From: Pyrocephalus nanus
Lineage: Eukaryota > Chordata > Aves > Passeriformes > Tyrannidae
DNA: 64,000 bases
Assembly: GCA_038380795.1 (NCBI GenBank)
Contig: CM076262.1
Location: 1,704,121 to 1,768,120, forward strand
Direction of reading: 5' to 3'
The number at the start of each line of letters is the position of its first letter. The first letter of the stretch is position 1. The translations under genes and the position numbers were made by a program. The notes below the pieces were generated by a model. That model was not told where the DNA came from and ran no database searches. It was given only the letters and a program-made list of their open reading frames with translations. Shown here in pieces: positions 51,970 through 64,000 of the stretch.

Positions 51970-54900
51970 GTGAGTACAGGTCAAACATTACAAATCTTAC
52001 AGTTTGTTCAGTTTTTTTATTGTGGTTTTGTTTTGGTGTTTGTTTGTTTGTTTTTTCCCCCAACATGCTTTTCTTCTGGAATTGCTGTTCTTGCTTACCA
52101 ATTCGTGTTCATCTAGCTGGTCTCTGCTTCCCCTGATTCACTGAGATGTATGACTGCTTGTGTTATGACTAGATAGCAGAGAATATTTAGATCATTTAGG
52201 TTTTCCCTACATGGTCTTTCAGATTCTGCCACGAAAATGAATAAAAACATGGTTCTCTGACCAAGGTCTCTGGAACTCTGGAGCTAAGTTTCACTGTATA
52301 GTTTTGTTACATTAACTGCATTAGGAGTATAAAAATTAGGCTAATTTGTTTAAAAAGCATTTTTAGTCCGTATTTCTTGTAATAAATTTTAATTTTAAAA
52401 AGCAAGATTAAATAGTAAAGAATCCCTGAGTTTGGATATTCCTTGTTTCTTGAAACTGGGATGATCTTTGTTCCTTTGGTAACCAGGAATATACCAGGAT
52501 GTCAAGGACCATGAGTTTAAATCTTGTTTCAACTGCTTTGTGCGTTAACAGGCTGAATCTGCCTGTGGAGCCATACCATTAGTGGGTATAGTATCACCTG
52601 TGGACTTACCATGCCTGCACTCACTACCTGGCTTTGCTCCAGACCTTCTCAGCTATCTTCAGTGAATCATGTACAACTGGCTATCAGGTGTTTTTAAATT
52701 AGAGAGGTCTGGAAAAGGAGATTCTGAAGGAATTTGTGTAAGATGAAAGTTTAGCAAGCCAGCCACATTTATTTCAGATTTTTCATACTTGCTATTACAA
52801 CAAATAATTAATCTATGTATTGAATGTTGCAGTCATTCACATTTTACTTTTTTTACGGTGGTATAAAATTTTTTAAGAATATTCCCAGAATTTTCCAAAT
52901 TCAAAATTTTAGGCAATATTTTTCCATATAAATTGCAAAATATGCTCAACTAGACCTTTTACTAAATTTTATAGATGCAGATTTCAACAGGGTACAAAAA
53001 ACTTACTCATCATAATAGGGGTCCAACTGCTTCTACGTCCACCACTTTTTCTGAAGGAAATATGTATCGTTTCCCTATATGCCATGTGCAGTGACTGCTA
53101 AGGCATTATGAGATGTTCCATAATATTAATATATCCATCTTAATGTATTGATGCCTCAGAAGGCCAAAAAAGATGAAGTAGTTTCAGAGGAGTTAATGAT
53201 GGTGACATTAATTAGTTCTGAAACTGTTTATAACAAGTTTTTTAAAGTTTCACCCTCTGGGAGGAAGCACAGACCTTTTTAACCTAATTCAAAATAGTGC
53301 AAAACAAGATTGTCCTGGTATGTGTTTCACTGTGATTGTCTTTACTCACTGGGTGATATGAAAGGAAAATTCCTTTATTCTGATTTAACTTCACTGTTTT
53401 CCGAGGACTTAAGGCACTGGCCAGAAGGGTACAGTATGAATATGGTGAAACCAGAAAGAGAAGAAAGGTTAGCTGAAGTAATGTTGTAAATCAAAGGATA
53501 TACAGCACTACACACGGAAACTAGATATTATTGGCATCATATGCAAATTTTTATATGACTGTATGTTAGTATGTAGTAATATGTTTGCAAAACAGTGGTT
53601 TTTCCTTTCACTACCCAATGGAGAAAACAGTAAAAAAGGTCGTATTTTTTTGCTGTCTATGCAGCAATAGAAATATGTCTGAATTTCTGTCACATATTGG
53701 TAAACATCTGAATGGTGTAAATTGTTCACAGTCATGTTAGACAGTTTCTTCATAGACAGTGTCAGTATTTTGGAGAACTGTTTGTTTTGATAGAAACTGT
53801 GTAGTAACTGAAATCTGTTTAGCCAGCAAGAGAGTTTTATTTTTTAAAGGATATTTTTTCTGGAAGTTTACTATGTTCTGTACCAAATACTGCCAGAAAT
53901 GCAGTAATAACAACTTGTACATCTATAATAGTTTGGCAGTAAAATTTTATTGAATTCCAGTATGTCTGAAACTTAAGGCATGTGAAGGAAAGTAACTGCT
54001 AGTCTCTTTATTATTTTCTTCTATAACTTTAAGTTAAATAAAATCTATAAAAATGCTTTCTGTAAAGAAAGTCAAAATCTTTTTGGCCTTTTTAGCATTG
54101 GCCTCTGTTTCTTGCAGTATGTGAAAGTGGAGAGGGAATGTTTTGGTAGTCCAAGAGGAAACAATAGTAAATTCTGAATTCTAGTTCTTCAGTATTCATT
54201 TAGAATTGATAGTTTTTTAGGGTAGGATATGGTGTCTTTGCACTGATAAAACCTGAGATTTGGACATAAATGTAGTGATAAATATGCATAAAATAAAATT
54301 GCATTTACAAGTACATTTTTAATTATCAGAGAGAAAAATTCTGTCTGCTTTTTGTCCTCTCAATGGAGCACTTAACTGCTTAGGAAAAAGATTTAGAAAA
54401 CTGAATTAGAGTTGGAAAAACTGAAACCAAGACAAAAATCCATATTGGAAAAGTGTTCTATCTTTTACTGCTGATTTAAGTGGACAGTTTGGGGGACTGT
54501 TAGTGGTACATCTGCATTTTCTGAGTTAATTAGGCTTTAAAAAAAAAGCTAAATAAATCCTGGTATTAATTACTATTAAATTGACAACTCTTCTGTGTTG
54601 GCAGTTTGGAGGAGATTGTGCTCATTGCTATTTCTTTCTGATACTACAGGACTTTAAACATCATGACTCGTGCATGTGTTGTACATGTACACATTTTTTA
54701 TACTACTAAATATTCAGTATATGTATATGTTTATTTTGCATAGGGCAAGCATCATCATATTGTTAAATTAGTACAGAAGAATATCCCATACAGTTATCTT
54801 GTGGCTGAACTGAAATCCTCTCAAGAGCTGCATAAGGTCACTTTGCTGGTGACCATGTTGAAAACTAGCACGTGAAACATATGATGTTTACATCAGCTGG

Positions 54901-56531
54901 GTAATGGATTGACATTAACTTTGTTCACAAAGAAGTCTAACCCTTCCACATGTCTGGTCAGAAGGCAAATAAGTTTTCATAGTGCTGTAGGTGAATGGGA
55001 GGAGGATATATAGCGTAATGCGGAAAGAAAAAGATGGTATCTTGTTTGCAAGAAGTACTTAGATGGATATTGATTAACTTTGTTTTCAATATAGTTTCTA
55101 CCAGGAAGAATCTGAAACATAAACAGTACTTTACATTTTAATGGAATTGTATTAGAACAGAGACACTATGTATTGTAGAATTTTGAATCATCTTTCCGGG
55201 GTCATTGCTTAGCTGTAAATTACTGATTTGGAGGGAATTTGGAGGCAGCTTTTGTCAAAAGTACTGTATGTTGATAGAACAAAATTTGTGGCCTGGAACT
55301 ATGATGCAGTAAATTTTTGATATGATTATATGTAATATCAAATAATACATTTAAACTGGACAGCTTTTCTTTTCAGTTAAACATTAAGTATAGTCTTAAT
55401 GGTCTGATCTGCTTTTTAGAGCCCATATCAAATATGAACTTGGATCACCTACTACAGAGTTTGTGCTTTGGGATGTCTTTTGATGGCATCTAGGAGTGAT
55501 GCCTCCACATTTGTTGGAATCAGACCTTAAAGATACTGTCTTTAGAAATGAGTTATTGCTTAAATACGCTGATTGTTTTGTGGTTTCTAGGACAGAAATT
55601 TTAAAGAAAAAAATAGTTGAAATCTGATGTTTTTTCAAATAATTGTATGAAATGAGGAGAAGGTGTGTATCTCAGTAATTTTATGATTCCTTTTTTCTAT
55701 GTGACATGAGTGAGAAAAATGAGAACTCCTAATTTTTAACTGAACTGAATTTAAGTTTCTAAATGTGGCCTTCTTGAGAACAGAGGACCATTACTGTAGT
55801 TGTCATGTAAAATGAAGTTGGAGTCTGAAGCTCCTTTTTAGCTGTTAGCTTTATTAAGGAGCTACTGGTGTGTTGAACTAGGCACACACATTATATAAGC
55901 AGTGTATGGTCGTGTCTAGGGGGAATTTTCTCTCTCTTCGCTGCTGCTTTATTAGGTTTCACTCACTCATTCACTGTTGCCCTGTCTAACTGCAGCTTTC
56001 TGGCTGCAGCTCACAGCATAGCAGGTCTAATGTAGATTGACGCCTTTGCCAGAGGACTGATTGAAACTTGTGTCTCACAGTTGCTAATGCTCACTCAACC
56101 ATTTTATTGAAGATAAAGTAAATAAAATAGATTGCCATATGAGAATTCTCTGAAATCAAGTGGAATAATTTGACAGGTTTAAGCCCATGAAAAAGCCAGA
56201 ACATTGAAACAGATGGGAATACTATTTATGCACAATATACCAGGAAAAGGTGTCTGCTGGCAGACACCAGTTAAACTGTTAATGGCTTTTACCAAAATTG
56301 TAGTTGTTGAAAATATCATAATTTCCAATGGAATTACCGTTGGTGTTTAAATTGTTGCTTCTCTCAAACAGTGGGACTGTTTTTAGTGTAAGAGTAATGA
56401 ATATGCTGATTTTATTTTCTTATTGCTTCTGATCTTTAAGAGACTGGTGAGTTTATTATTTGAGAAAATAATTCTGTGAAATAATGTAAATTAGATTATT
56501 TCTTTTGTACGTATTTAATTATCAGTAAGTG
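51970..56531. other. Unique AT-rich non-coding sequence
   Basis: Contains a T/G-rich simple stretch at about 52009-52060 and otherwise nothing recognised. All open frames are short. Confidence 0.55.
52009..52060 (+). repeat. T/G-rich low-complexity stretch with (GTTT)n
   Basis: T-rich run containing about three GTTT units and ending in a short C run. Confidence 0.65.
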
Positions 56532-56559
56532 ACATAATTTTTAATATTAAAAATTATGT
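56532..56559. repeat. 28-bp perfect palindrome
   Basis: Each base from 56532 to 56545 pairs with its partner in 56546-56559; the half-site is ACATAATTTTTAAT. There is no spacer and the outer bases (56531, 56560) do not pair. It could extrude a cruciform or be a symmetrical homeodomain-type binding site, but AT-rich palindromes also arise by chance. Confidence 0.9.
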
Positions 56560-59199
56560 TGCTAAAATAAACCCTGACATTTCTAAAACGTACTGTACCT
56601 TGATGCAGTAACAAAAAGAACCTGCTATTGTGACAAACTGCTTGGAATAATGGTCAGCAAGACCCAAATATTCTTCACAACACTTGTATTTTGTAAAGAA
56701 TTGCTGTAGATAAGCATTGTAGTATGTCTGTTATTTTTAGACATAATATATAATAATATATGAATTAAGATGCAACAGATGGCTCTTATTGTTTTATCTG
56801 GATAACAAGGTGTATCGCCATTTTAATCACACTAGGGGGCTCCTTACTAGTTGGATCACTTCTTCAAAAAGGCTAGACACACCGTATTTTAGTTTAGTAC
56901 AATTAATTATGTCAAACTCCCTTAGAGTTTCCCATCTTGTTTGTATTTTTAAGGGCAAAAATTACTCTATTGTGCTTATAATGCAGAGCACTGGCACCAG
57001 GTCTTTTTTGTCTCATTACCATACTGATGGCTGTGTACGTCTGGTCAAACTCTTAATGCTCTCAAAGCAGTTCCAGACTTAAAATTTCAACATTCAGTCT
57101 ATGGTACTCTCTGTTTATTCAGTAGAATAAAAGGGTCATCAACAGCTTTGTCTTTCTGTGGGAGGAAATAAAGAAAGACACAACTCTACCACAAATCCCC
57201 GTTTTAACCCTTTCATTTTCCTTTTCTGAAATGAAATTCTTGGAAAGTCTTGTGTTTTGGAGGCAACAGAGATCATTAATTTGATGAGATTTTAATTGCA
57301 TATGTAGAATTGCTTTGGCTTTTTTCCCTGTTAGGAGATATAATATGAAGAATCCCTGCTCATTTCTGTGTTGCATAGTCTTTTCTCTCTCTCTCTTAGG
57401 TTTTTCTACTTAAGTTGGAAAGCCACTGTGTCATTACCACAGTCTTGAAAGGAAAATCTGAGACCTGTGAGTGCTCCAACAAAGATTGATTTAGACAGAA
57501 TAAAAGCTAATTTTATCAAGAGAAATAGAAGCCTCAAAGTAGTTTACTTTGAATTTTTGTAAAACTTAAGAAAACCAAATGTGGTTTGCCATATTTCTCA
57601 GAACAACTTATTTGTGCTGTTTTTCTCAGCATGATATCTTATTTGACCACATCTGAAGTAATTCTGAAAGACTGATTTGCCTGTTACTGTTTCCTGTGTT
57701 CTCCAGCAACGTAGTAAAAAAATTATATGTATTTTTGAGATGCTTTTGCAGTTACCTTCTCCAAAATAAGTCCGTGATAAATGTGATGAACTAGCTATTT
57801 TAAATCCTTATTTAAAAAAAATAAATGTAGAAAATACAGAAAGCAATTCCATACAAGTAACTGCATATGGAAGAAATACCATCACATCTAATTCCTGAAA
57901 ATAAATGGGATCTTGTAAATGGAATAGATGTTTATTTGATTGCTTTGAGAGTTAGCCTCCCTAAAAAGCTGATTTTAAATGAGTTTTGTATTTGGAAGTG
58001 ATGCTTGTTAACTGTCTTGCAAAGTGATTTCTTCTTTTCTCTGGAAAATGCATTATGAGATCTAGCAAAGAAAGAGGTAATGATATTTTTTTAATTTGGG
58101 TGCTGTCATCCAGGAGCTGGGCAGAGATCACTGTCCCTTAGGAACTAGGTCTCAGAATTATGAATGTAGACTGTAAAAGAGCTATTTAGTGGTAATTGTT
58201 GTCAGTCACAGTCTGCAGGAGATATGTCTTTACTGGTGATTTGATAGGCAAAACCATGCTTACCTGTATCAGATTTTCTTTTTCAAGTTCAGATGTTCAC
58301 AATTTAATTTTTGAAGAAAGTTTTACTGCTTTTTCCAAGCTTGAGTCTTCTAGCAAAGTAAAATAGGTTATGTTTTTGGTTCATATGGTGGTTCTGGTCC
58401 TATGTCTGAATGTAAGCATGTAGATTTGAGTACCTATACGAGGATTCATTTAATTATGACCAATCCAGCAAAAGTTTTACGAAAGAAATATGAGGTATGT
58501 AATCCTAGGCTGCAAAGTTACAACTGCTTGATATAGTTTATGCAATATATAGCGGCTTCTTAAGAATCAGGTGTGCGACATGGTACCTTAGGATGTACAA
58601 AATACAAATTTAATTCTAGAATCTATATAATTTGCTTAAGTACAGTTCTGTAGGTAACAACACTAATGGGAAACTTACTGTAATTTTAACTCAACATTTT
58701 TATGCTTGAAAGAGAAACTAAGTTAAATATTGTTTTAGATCTATTGAGGTACATATAGATGTTCCTGTGCTCCTGTAGTTGAATTTGCAGCCTAATATCG
58801 TACTGTATTGTTTGGGTGGAGTTATTTACTAGACATTTCAAATTAGAGCAGATGGATAATGTGCTATGACAAAGACATGTGACCTCTTGTCTTAAATGTT
58901 TTGCAGCTGATTTGAAACTAATATTTATTATCTGAACAGTGCATGCTACAGTCAAGTTGGTGAATATTTAGCTTGCTTCCTTTCAAGATGGAAATTTTCT
59001 TACATGGCCATTTGCCATTTATTTTTACTTAGTTATCTGTTTACTCTAAGATAAATTTTCATGATGCAATAGAAATCTAGTTCTCCTTTTCCATCACTTA
59101 TTAAAGAATATAAACAGTATTATATACTGAGTTTCCACTCATTTCAGTCAAAGGCTTTTACTTTCGTTTTAGGTGGGTGTACTTTTTCTCAGATTTGAC
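56560..59199. other. Unique AT-rich non-coding sequence
   Basis: No gene or named repeat is recognised. The longest frame is 97 codons at 56789-57082 and resembles nothing known to me. Confidence 0.5.
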
Positions 59200-59337
59200 C
59201 CTGAGATTAGCTCTGTTCTTAGAGCGTGGTGCTGATAACATCAAGATTGTGGGTTTGATCCCCATACGGGCCATACACTCAAGAGCTGTACTCGATAATC
59301 CTTATGGGTCCCTTCCAACTCAGAATATTCTGTGAAA
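59200..59337 (+). mobile_element. tRNA-Ile-derived SINE with CR1-like tail (TguSINE1-type)
   Basis: The head at 59205-59273 follows the tRNA-Ile sequence closely: GATTAGCTCTG (A-box region), TTAGAGCGTGGTGCT, an anticodon loop reading GAT, GGGTTTGATCC (B-box region, about 59251-59261) and the acceptor end ACGGGCCA. The 3' part, 'gtactcgataatccttatgg' and 'gtcccttccaactcagaata' ending in 'ttctgtga', resembles the CR1 3' end and the CR1 tail at 11790-11852 in this window. A tRNA-Ile head joined to a CR1 tail is the known design of passerine SINEs mobilised by CR1. The upstream acceptor strand is decayed, so it is not a functional tRNA gene. Confidence 0.88.
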
Positions 59338-62300
59338 TCCTTACTACTTCTTTAAAAAAATATAAGTTCAGGATTTTGAAATCTTGCATCAACATCCTCT
59401 TCCTCCACTAAACTGGAATTTTGCTTCTAAAATTCCTTCTTCTTCTTACAAAAACAATAGCAACAACAACAGAAAACAAACAAACAAAAAACCCAACAAA
59501 AATAAACAGGACAAACTTCTGAACTTTAGAACTTCTAAACTGAAATTTTGCCTCAGGCCAAATTTTTCTCTCCTGGTTAAGTGGTCTAAATGAATAACAG
59601 CACTATTATTTATTTTATTGTTAGAAATAAGGCTGAAATGTTGAACTGAATTACTGAATGAATGGAAAAATATTTAAAGTTTTCTTATATGACAGAATCA
59701 TTTTACATTTGCCTTTTGAGCAGTAGTATTATAAAAAATGTGGAACGTAGGCCTGGCAATTTGTAAATCTTTCATCTTCACTGTAGATTACTAGACTCAT
59801 CATTATCAATAATCCTTTAAACTAAAGCATATAATTATTTAATGAACAGGTACTGCAGTTCTAGGTGTCTTTCCCTCTCTCCAAAGTTCATTATTGTCGT
59901 TTCATCAGGACTTTTGTTTGCATCCTTTCTTCTTTCACTTCTGTCACTTGGAAAAGGAAACTGGGAATGAGGGTGGAAAGGATCCCCAGCTGATGCCGTT
60001 GAAAATCCGTAACAGTTTAAACCATGATTCTTGGCTCTGCAGAAAAGTTGGTCATGGCCATTTTGTGTGGTCATTTTGTCTCTGAGTGACAACAGTCAGC
60101 TCTGGCATTGGGAGGGTAACTAAAAGTGGGGAAAGGAAGGAGAGGGCAAGAGCAGCCTTAACTGCTGCAGCTGCTTGCTGAGTGAGCATATGTTGAAGTC
60201 CTTGAGCCTCCATAGAACTGATCTTTTCACAGGTCAGTGCTTAAATCACATGTATAATACTCCCCTAAAATTTAATCTGAGCACCTGTTTATTTGCTTTT
60301 CTAGCAGAAGTTGTTCTATTGTGGAAACCACACAATTATTTACATTCCATTATAAAGGATAATGAAATAGTCCAGTTAGTTACACTAAACTCTTACTAAA
60401 GTAAGAGTTTTTCCCTGGATTTTACATGTTCAGCTTGTAGAAAAATGAGTAATTGGCCCTTTCTCTGTGTCTTGAAAATTTGCTGAATGCTGTACTTCTG
60501 GACAATCTTAGAAATGGAGATCTGAAGAAGTATTAATGTTACTACAATCTTATAATTTATATTATTTTAATTTTGCAATTCAGAAATATTTTTATTTAAA
60601 GATATTTTAAATTTATTTGATTTACTAGGCCTGAAAACGCTATATATTGGATTGATTGAATGTATTTGATAGGACAGTGTTTTGAAGTTATTACGATATG
60701 AACTTGAATATCCTGCCCAATACTTAAAAGATCCCAGAAGATAGAGCATGTGAATTAATTACTTCTTTTTCATTTTGCCAACTTACCTCTGTTCCCAGCC
60801 TCGAGATAAAGAAAGACAAAGTACTGTGAGCAACTGGCGGTTGATATTATGAAGATATCTTCCACATCTTTCTCATGTCCCATTGTAACAGCCAGTCCTC
60901 TGTATGGATGTGAGACTTCCCTAGTAAAACTCTGTCCTTCAGCTGACAAATTTATCTGCTGCCCTACTTCTTTAGATGCCCTGTAAAAATCCTTTCAGAT
61001 TCTGCCCCAGAAACCTCTCTTTTCTGGACTAGGTCTATCTGGTCAGAAGCACCTGGGGCAACACAGGGATATGGGCCTCATTAGATTAAGGTTAGTTTTT
61101 GAGAGTGGCCAGTTTAATCTTCTATAAGACAGAACTGTCATATTCATATAGGCTGTTACTGGATGTGTTTAGTTTTTTTCACATATTGATTGTGTGTTTG
61201 TGCTATTGTGTATTTGTGAAAGCTGACTGAATCCATCCCAATTTGTTTCTGAAAAAGATTTTTAATGTTTTTTTTCATGAGCTAATAAAGATTTCTTCAT
61301 TTTCTAATAAAGGAGCTAGAGGAAAATCCTAAGACATTCTTTAATATTTGGGATTTGATTCTATTTGGGCAGTGAAGGCTGATGATAGTTCGTGTTAGGA
61401 TGGAGGGATTTATTCTTTCTGGCAGTGAAGGCCTTGATTTGTGGTAACCCATAAGGTTATGCTGCAGTCACATGTGAATAGATGCTGTCTTTTCTAGAAA
61501 GCCCATATTTGACAGAGGCATTAGCTATTGAGCAAGTAATTTTCACAGTGTTGTTAGTCTGTAGTAAAAACCATCTTTGCTACATCTTTTGATTGCCTTG
61601 GCAAGTGACAAATTTACAGGCAAAGTACAGAATTGTTCATGAAATTACAGTGTAGGTGACTTATTTTTAAGATCTTTTGAATTTATTTCTAATGTCAATT
61701 GTTTAAATTATTACTAAATAATATTAGATAAAATGTCTAAATTAATGTGTAAGGTGACAAACACTGTTAGTGTCTTCAAACTGCTGAAATAGACTTACTC
61801 ACTGTCTGATAAAAACTCAGTTTCCTATAACTTTTCAGGAAGTCATCAAGAAGATTTATTTTAATTGCTAGGTGCTTAGGTATATTTTAGATTTACTCTA
61901 TGTGCTGTTCATTTCCCTTAATCCAATAACATTGCTAGTTATTTGTACTATACTGGGGTGTGGCTACTTCTTTCTAAGCTTAAAAATTAAGATTATAATA
62001 GGACGATAGGATTAAGGAACTATTTCTCTGCATATTCAAACTGTCTAATAATATACTAATGAAAAATTGTTGTTTAATTATTTGGTTTTGCTATTTAATA
62101 TTATAGTTACTTTTAAATATGACTTTTGTATTGCTAATATATGAAAAGAATTAAAACCAGCAAAAAAATGGGTTTGATCTCATTTGACCTTTCTGACGTT
62201 CAGTCAGTTAAAAGGTTTGTAAGATGTTTAATTACCAAATGGTATGATCATTATTCATCTCATCATTTGATATATAACGTCAAGTGAATTGCCTCCCTGG

Positions 62301-64000
62301 AGTGCACTGTGTTTCACAGATCAATAGATTTCCAAGAGCTTGAAGGAGAGCTTTATACATTCATAGAAAAGAAGGAAAGTATATCCTCCTTGTAAAATGG
62401 CTTATGTAGTTATTCTGTGAGCTTTTCTGAGTTATTTTTTTATTTACCTCTAAGGAATACAAAATCCTGTAACGTAAAGACATTAATTAAAATATTTTAA
62501 ACCTCTTTATTAAAAAAATAAAAAATATTCTACCTTTCTCTATGCAATAAAATAGCTTTGAAAGTCTGTCCTGAACAGTTTAATTCACATTTATTAAAAT
62601 AATTGTACTTACTACAACGGATTTTTTTTGTCTTGACACAGCAACACATAGTACAACAAAAGGCCACCCACATGCAATACATATTATTGCCTAAACTATT
62701 CATGTTTTGGTTTTCTGCATGTTTAAATAGGTAGGTTAGTTTTAACTGATTTGCATTGTTGCTTAATGTTTGTGGTTTGTTTTGGTTTTTTTTTCCATTC
62801 ATTTTTTCAAGGATATTTATACTCTGAGTAGTTTAATACTTATGAATTTATTTTAAAATTATGATAATTTATAATTAATTGCATAAAAAATAATTACTTA
62901 GTATGCTTCATGTTTACTTGGGCTTTTCTGCATATATTGTTCTGCTCTTATCCAGTGTAGGTGAGCAATCTTATAACACAAGCTATTTGAGCATGCCTGT
63001 CTGATCTCTTTCTGTTGAAAGAAGGGTTTTCCAAAAGACTGGAAGAGGCTTCTAGGAGAGCTCAAGCACTGGTGTTTGTTGCAGGTTTTTTTCTGTAAGT
63101 TTTACATGCTTGATTTGCTCTTTTGACTTGCCAGCTTTCTGCTTAGAAAGTAAGAAAGCAAAACTATATTTCTTCTTTAACTTTTGTTAATGAGGGTAAG
63201 CTTTTTAGCTTAAATTTATGCCTTGCTGTTTGTCCTTGCATCAGTCAGGCACTGAGGAAACTGTAGTTCAGCTAAGCAAATCTTCCCTGCTGTGGGCCAG
63301 AAGCAACATTTACTTGAAAATTTTACTCCCTTATTCATCTGTCACTTATAACCCATCATCTACTCAAAGATTAATTTGAACTGTGAACAATATCTAAGCT
63401 TCCTTAATCCCTTGCTCTTGTCCTTTTTCTTGAGCTGCTGTACTGTGACGGAAAGGCCATAATTCTGAAGCTTCTTATTCCTCAGGCCTACCTAAAGTAA
63501 CTCCCGTTGGGAGCCGATTGATGTTTTAGCAAGGAAATTCTTACCTGCTTCTGAGAACAACCTGGAAAAATTGTCAGGAGGCATTCACACTCTTGGATGT
63601 TCACGCTATGGAATTCTTGTAAATGTAAAATCTAATTTGTCCCTAATTTGGGCTCTTTGCACCGGCATTGTTCAAGGTCAGATGAAGTTGTGTGAAATAC
63701 AGGAAGTGTTTCTGAGATTTCAGTTCTTTCCCTATAGTCACAATATTTTTCACCAGATTAGCAAATCAAATAATACCAAATGCATTAATAATTAATGTAA
63801 ATTATTATATATACTTAATATCTTTTAGGACTTTATATATCAATAGTCGTCTATTTTAAGACATTCTTAAAGCAGTATTCATTTATTGGCATTTGCATTT
63901 ATTTGCCCATATATTTACTGCTTAGCAGTAAATAGCTTAATGTGATATGTACTTGAAGTGTGAAGTCCATAACTATTTAATTTTGGAATAATTTCTGTCA
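59338..64000. other. Unique AT-rich non-coding sequence
   Basis: Includes a CAA/AAAC-rich simple stretch at about 59455-59512 and AT-rich runs around 62470-62530 and 62830-62900. No gene is supported. The 62150-62340 stretch has a non-repetitive, motif-dense look that could indicate conserved non-coding DNA. Confidence 0.5.
59455..59512 (+). repeat. (CAA)n/(AAAC)n simple repeat
   Basis: Interrupted CAA and AAAC units in an A-rich stretch, ~120 bp downstream of the SINE. Confidence 0.7.

Noticed and set aside
59205..59273. Functional tRNA-Ile gene
   Set aside because: The 5' acceptor strand is decayed and a CR1-like tail follows, so it is the head of a SINE.

Overview
The window reads as nuclear DNA of a bird, most likely a passerine. 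The evidence is the repeat content: several copies of the avian CR1 LINE, a solo endogenous-retrovirus LTR of avian type, and one tRNA-Ile-headed SINE with a CR1-like tail at about 59.2 kb. That SINE architecture is known from passerine genomes (TguSINE1-type). The rest is AT-rich, stop-rich, lightly repeated single-copy sequence, as expected of a long intron or an intergenic desert.

I found no protein-coding gene I can support. The open frames are short (at most about 130 codons outside low-complexity DNA), lie on both strands, resemble no family I recognise, and mostly lack credible splice context. The longest apparent frames, at 13.0-13.4 kb, are translations of a pure polypyrimidine repeat. 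The best isolated gene-like signal is a consensus acceptor and donor pair bounding 84 bp at 51.89-51.97 kb. It could be a non-coding or UTR exon, but that is a guess without transcript data.

Layout. 0-5 kb: unique sequence with a (TA)n run and a diverged three-copy ~73-bp tandem repeat at 4.98-5.20 kb. 6.05-6.55 kb: a CR1 3' segment (+). 9.6-12.6 kb: an old CR1 tail, a GC-rich possible ERV remnant, and three short CR1 3' ends in mixed orientation. 13.03-13.36 kb: a 323-bp uninterrupted pyrimidine tract made of related hexamers, followed 39 bp later by a 562-bp solo LTR on the minus strand. 14-33 kb: essentially unique AT-rich sequence with small microsatellites and one decayed CR1. 33.9-34.4 kb: a good CR1 3' segment (-). 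34-45 kb: unique, with an (AT)18 run and a tRNA-Gly-like relic near 40.0 kb. 44.9-47.6 kb: a CR1 tail, a GC-rich patch with a hairpin, a (TA)n run, and a CR1 copy retaining part of the ORF2 endonuclease region. 47.6-64 kb: unique sequence, the candidate exon, a 28-bp perfect palindrome and the SINE.

There is no operon, CRISPR array, prophage or other prokaryotic feature, and no recognisable novel protein system. The items most worth checking are the hexamer array beside the LTR, the tRNA-Gly-like relic, the three-copy tandem repeat and the candidate exon.
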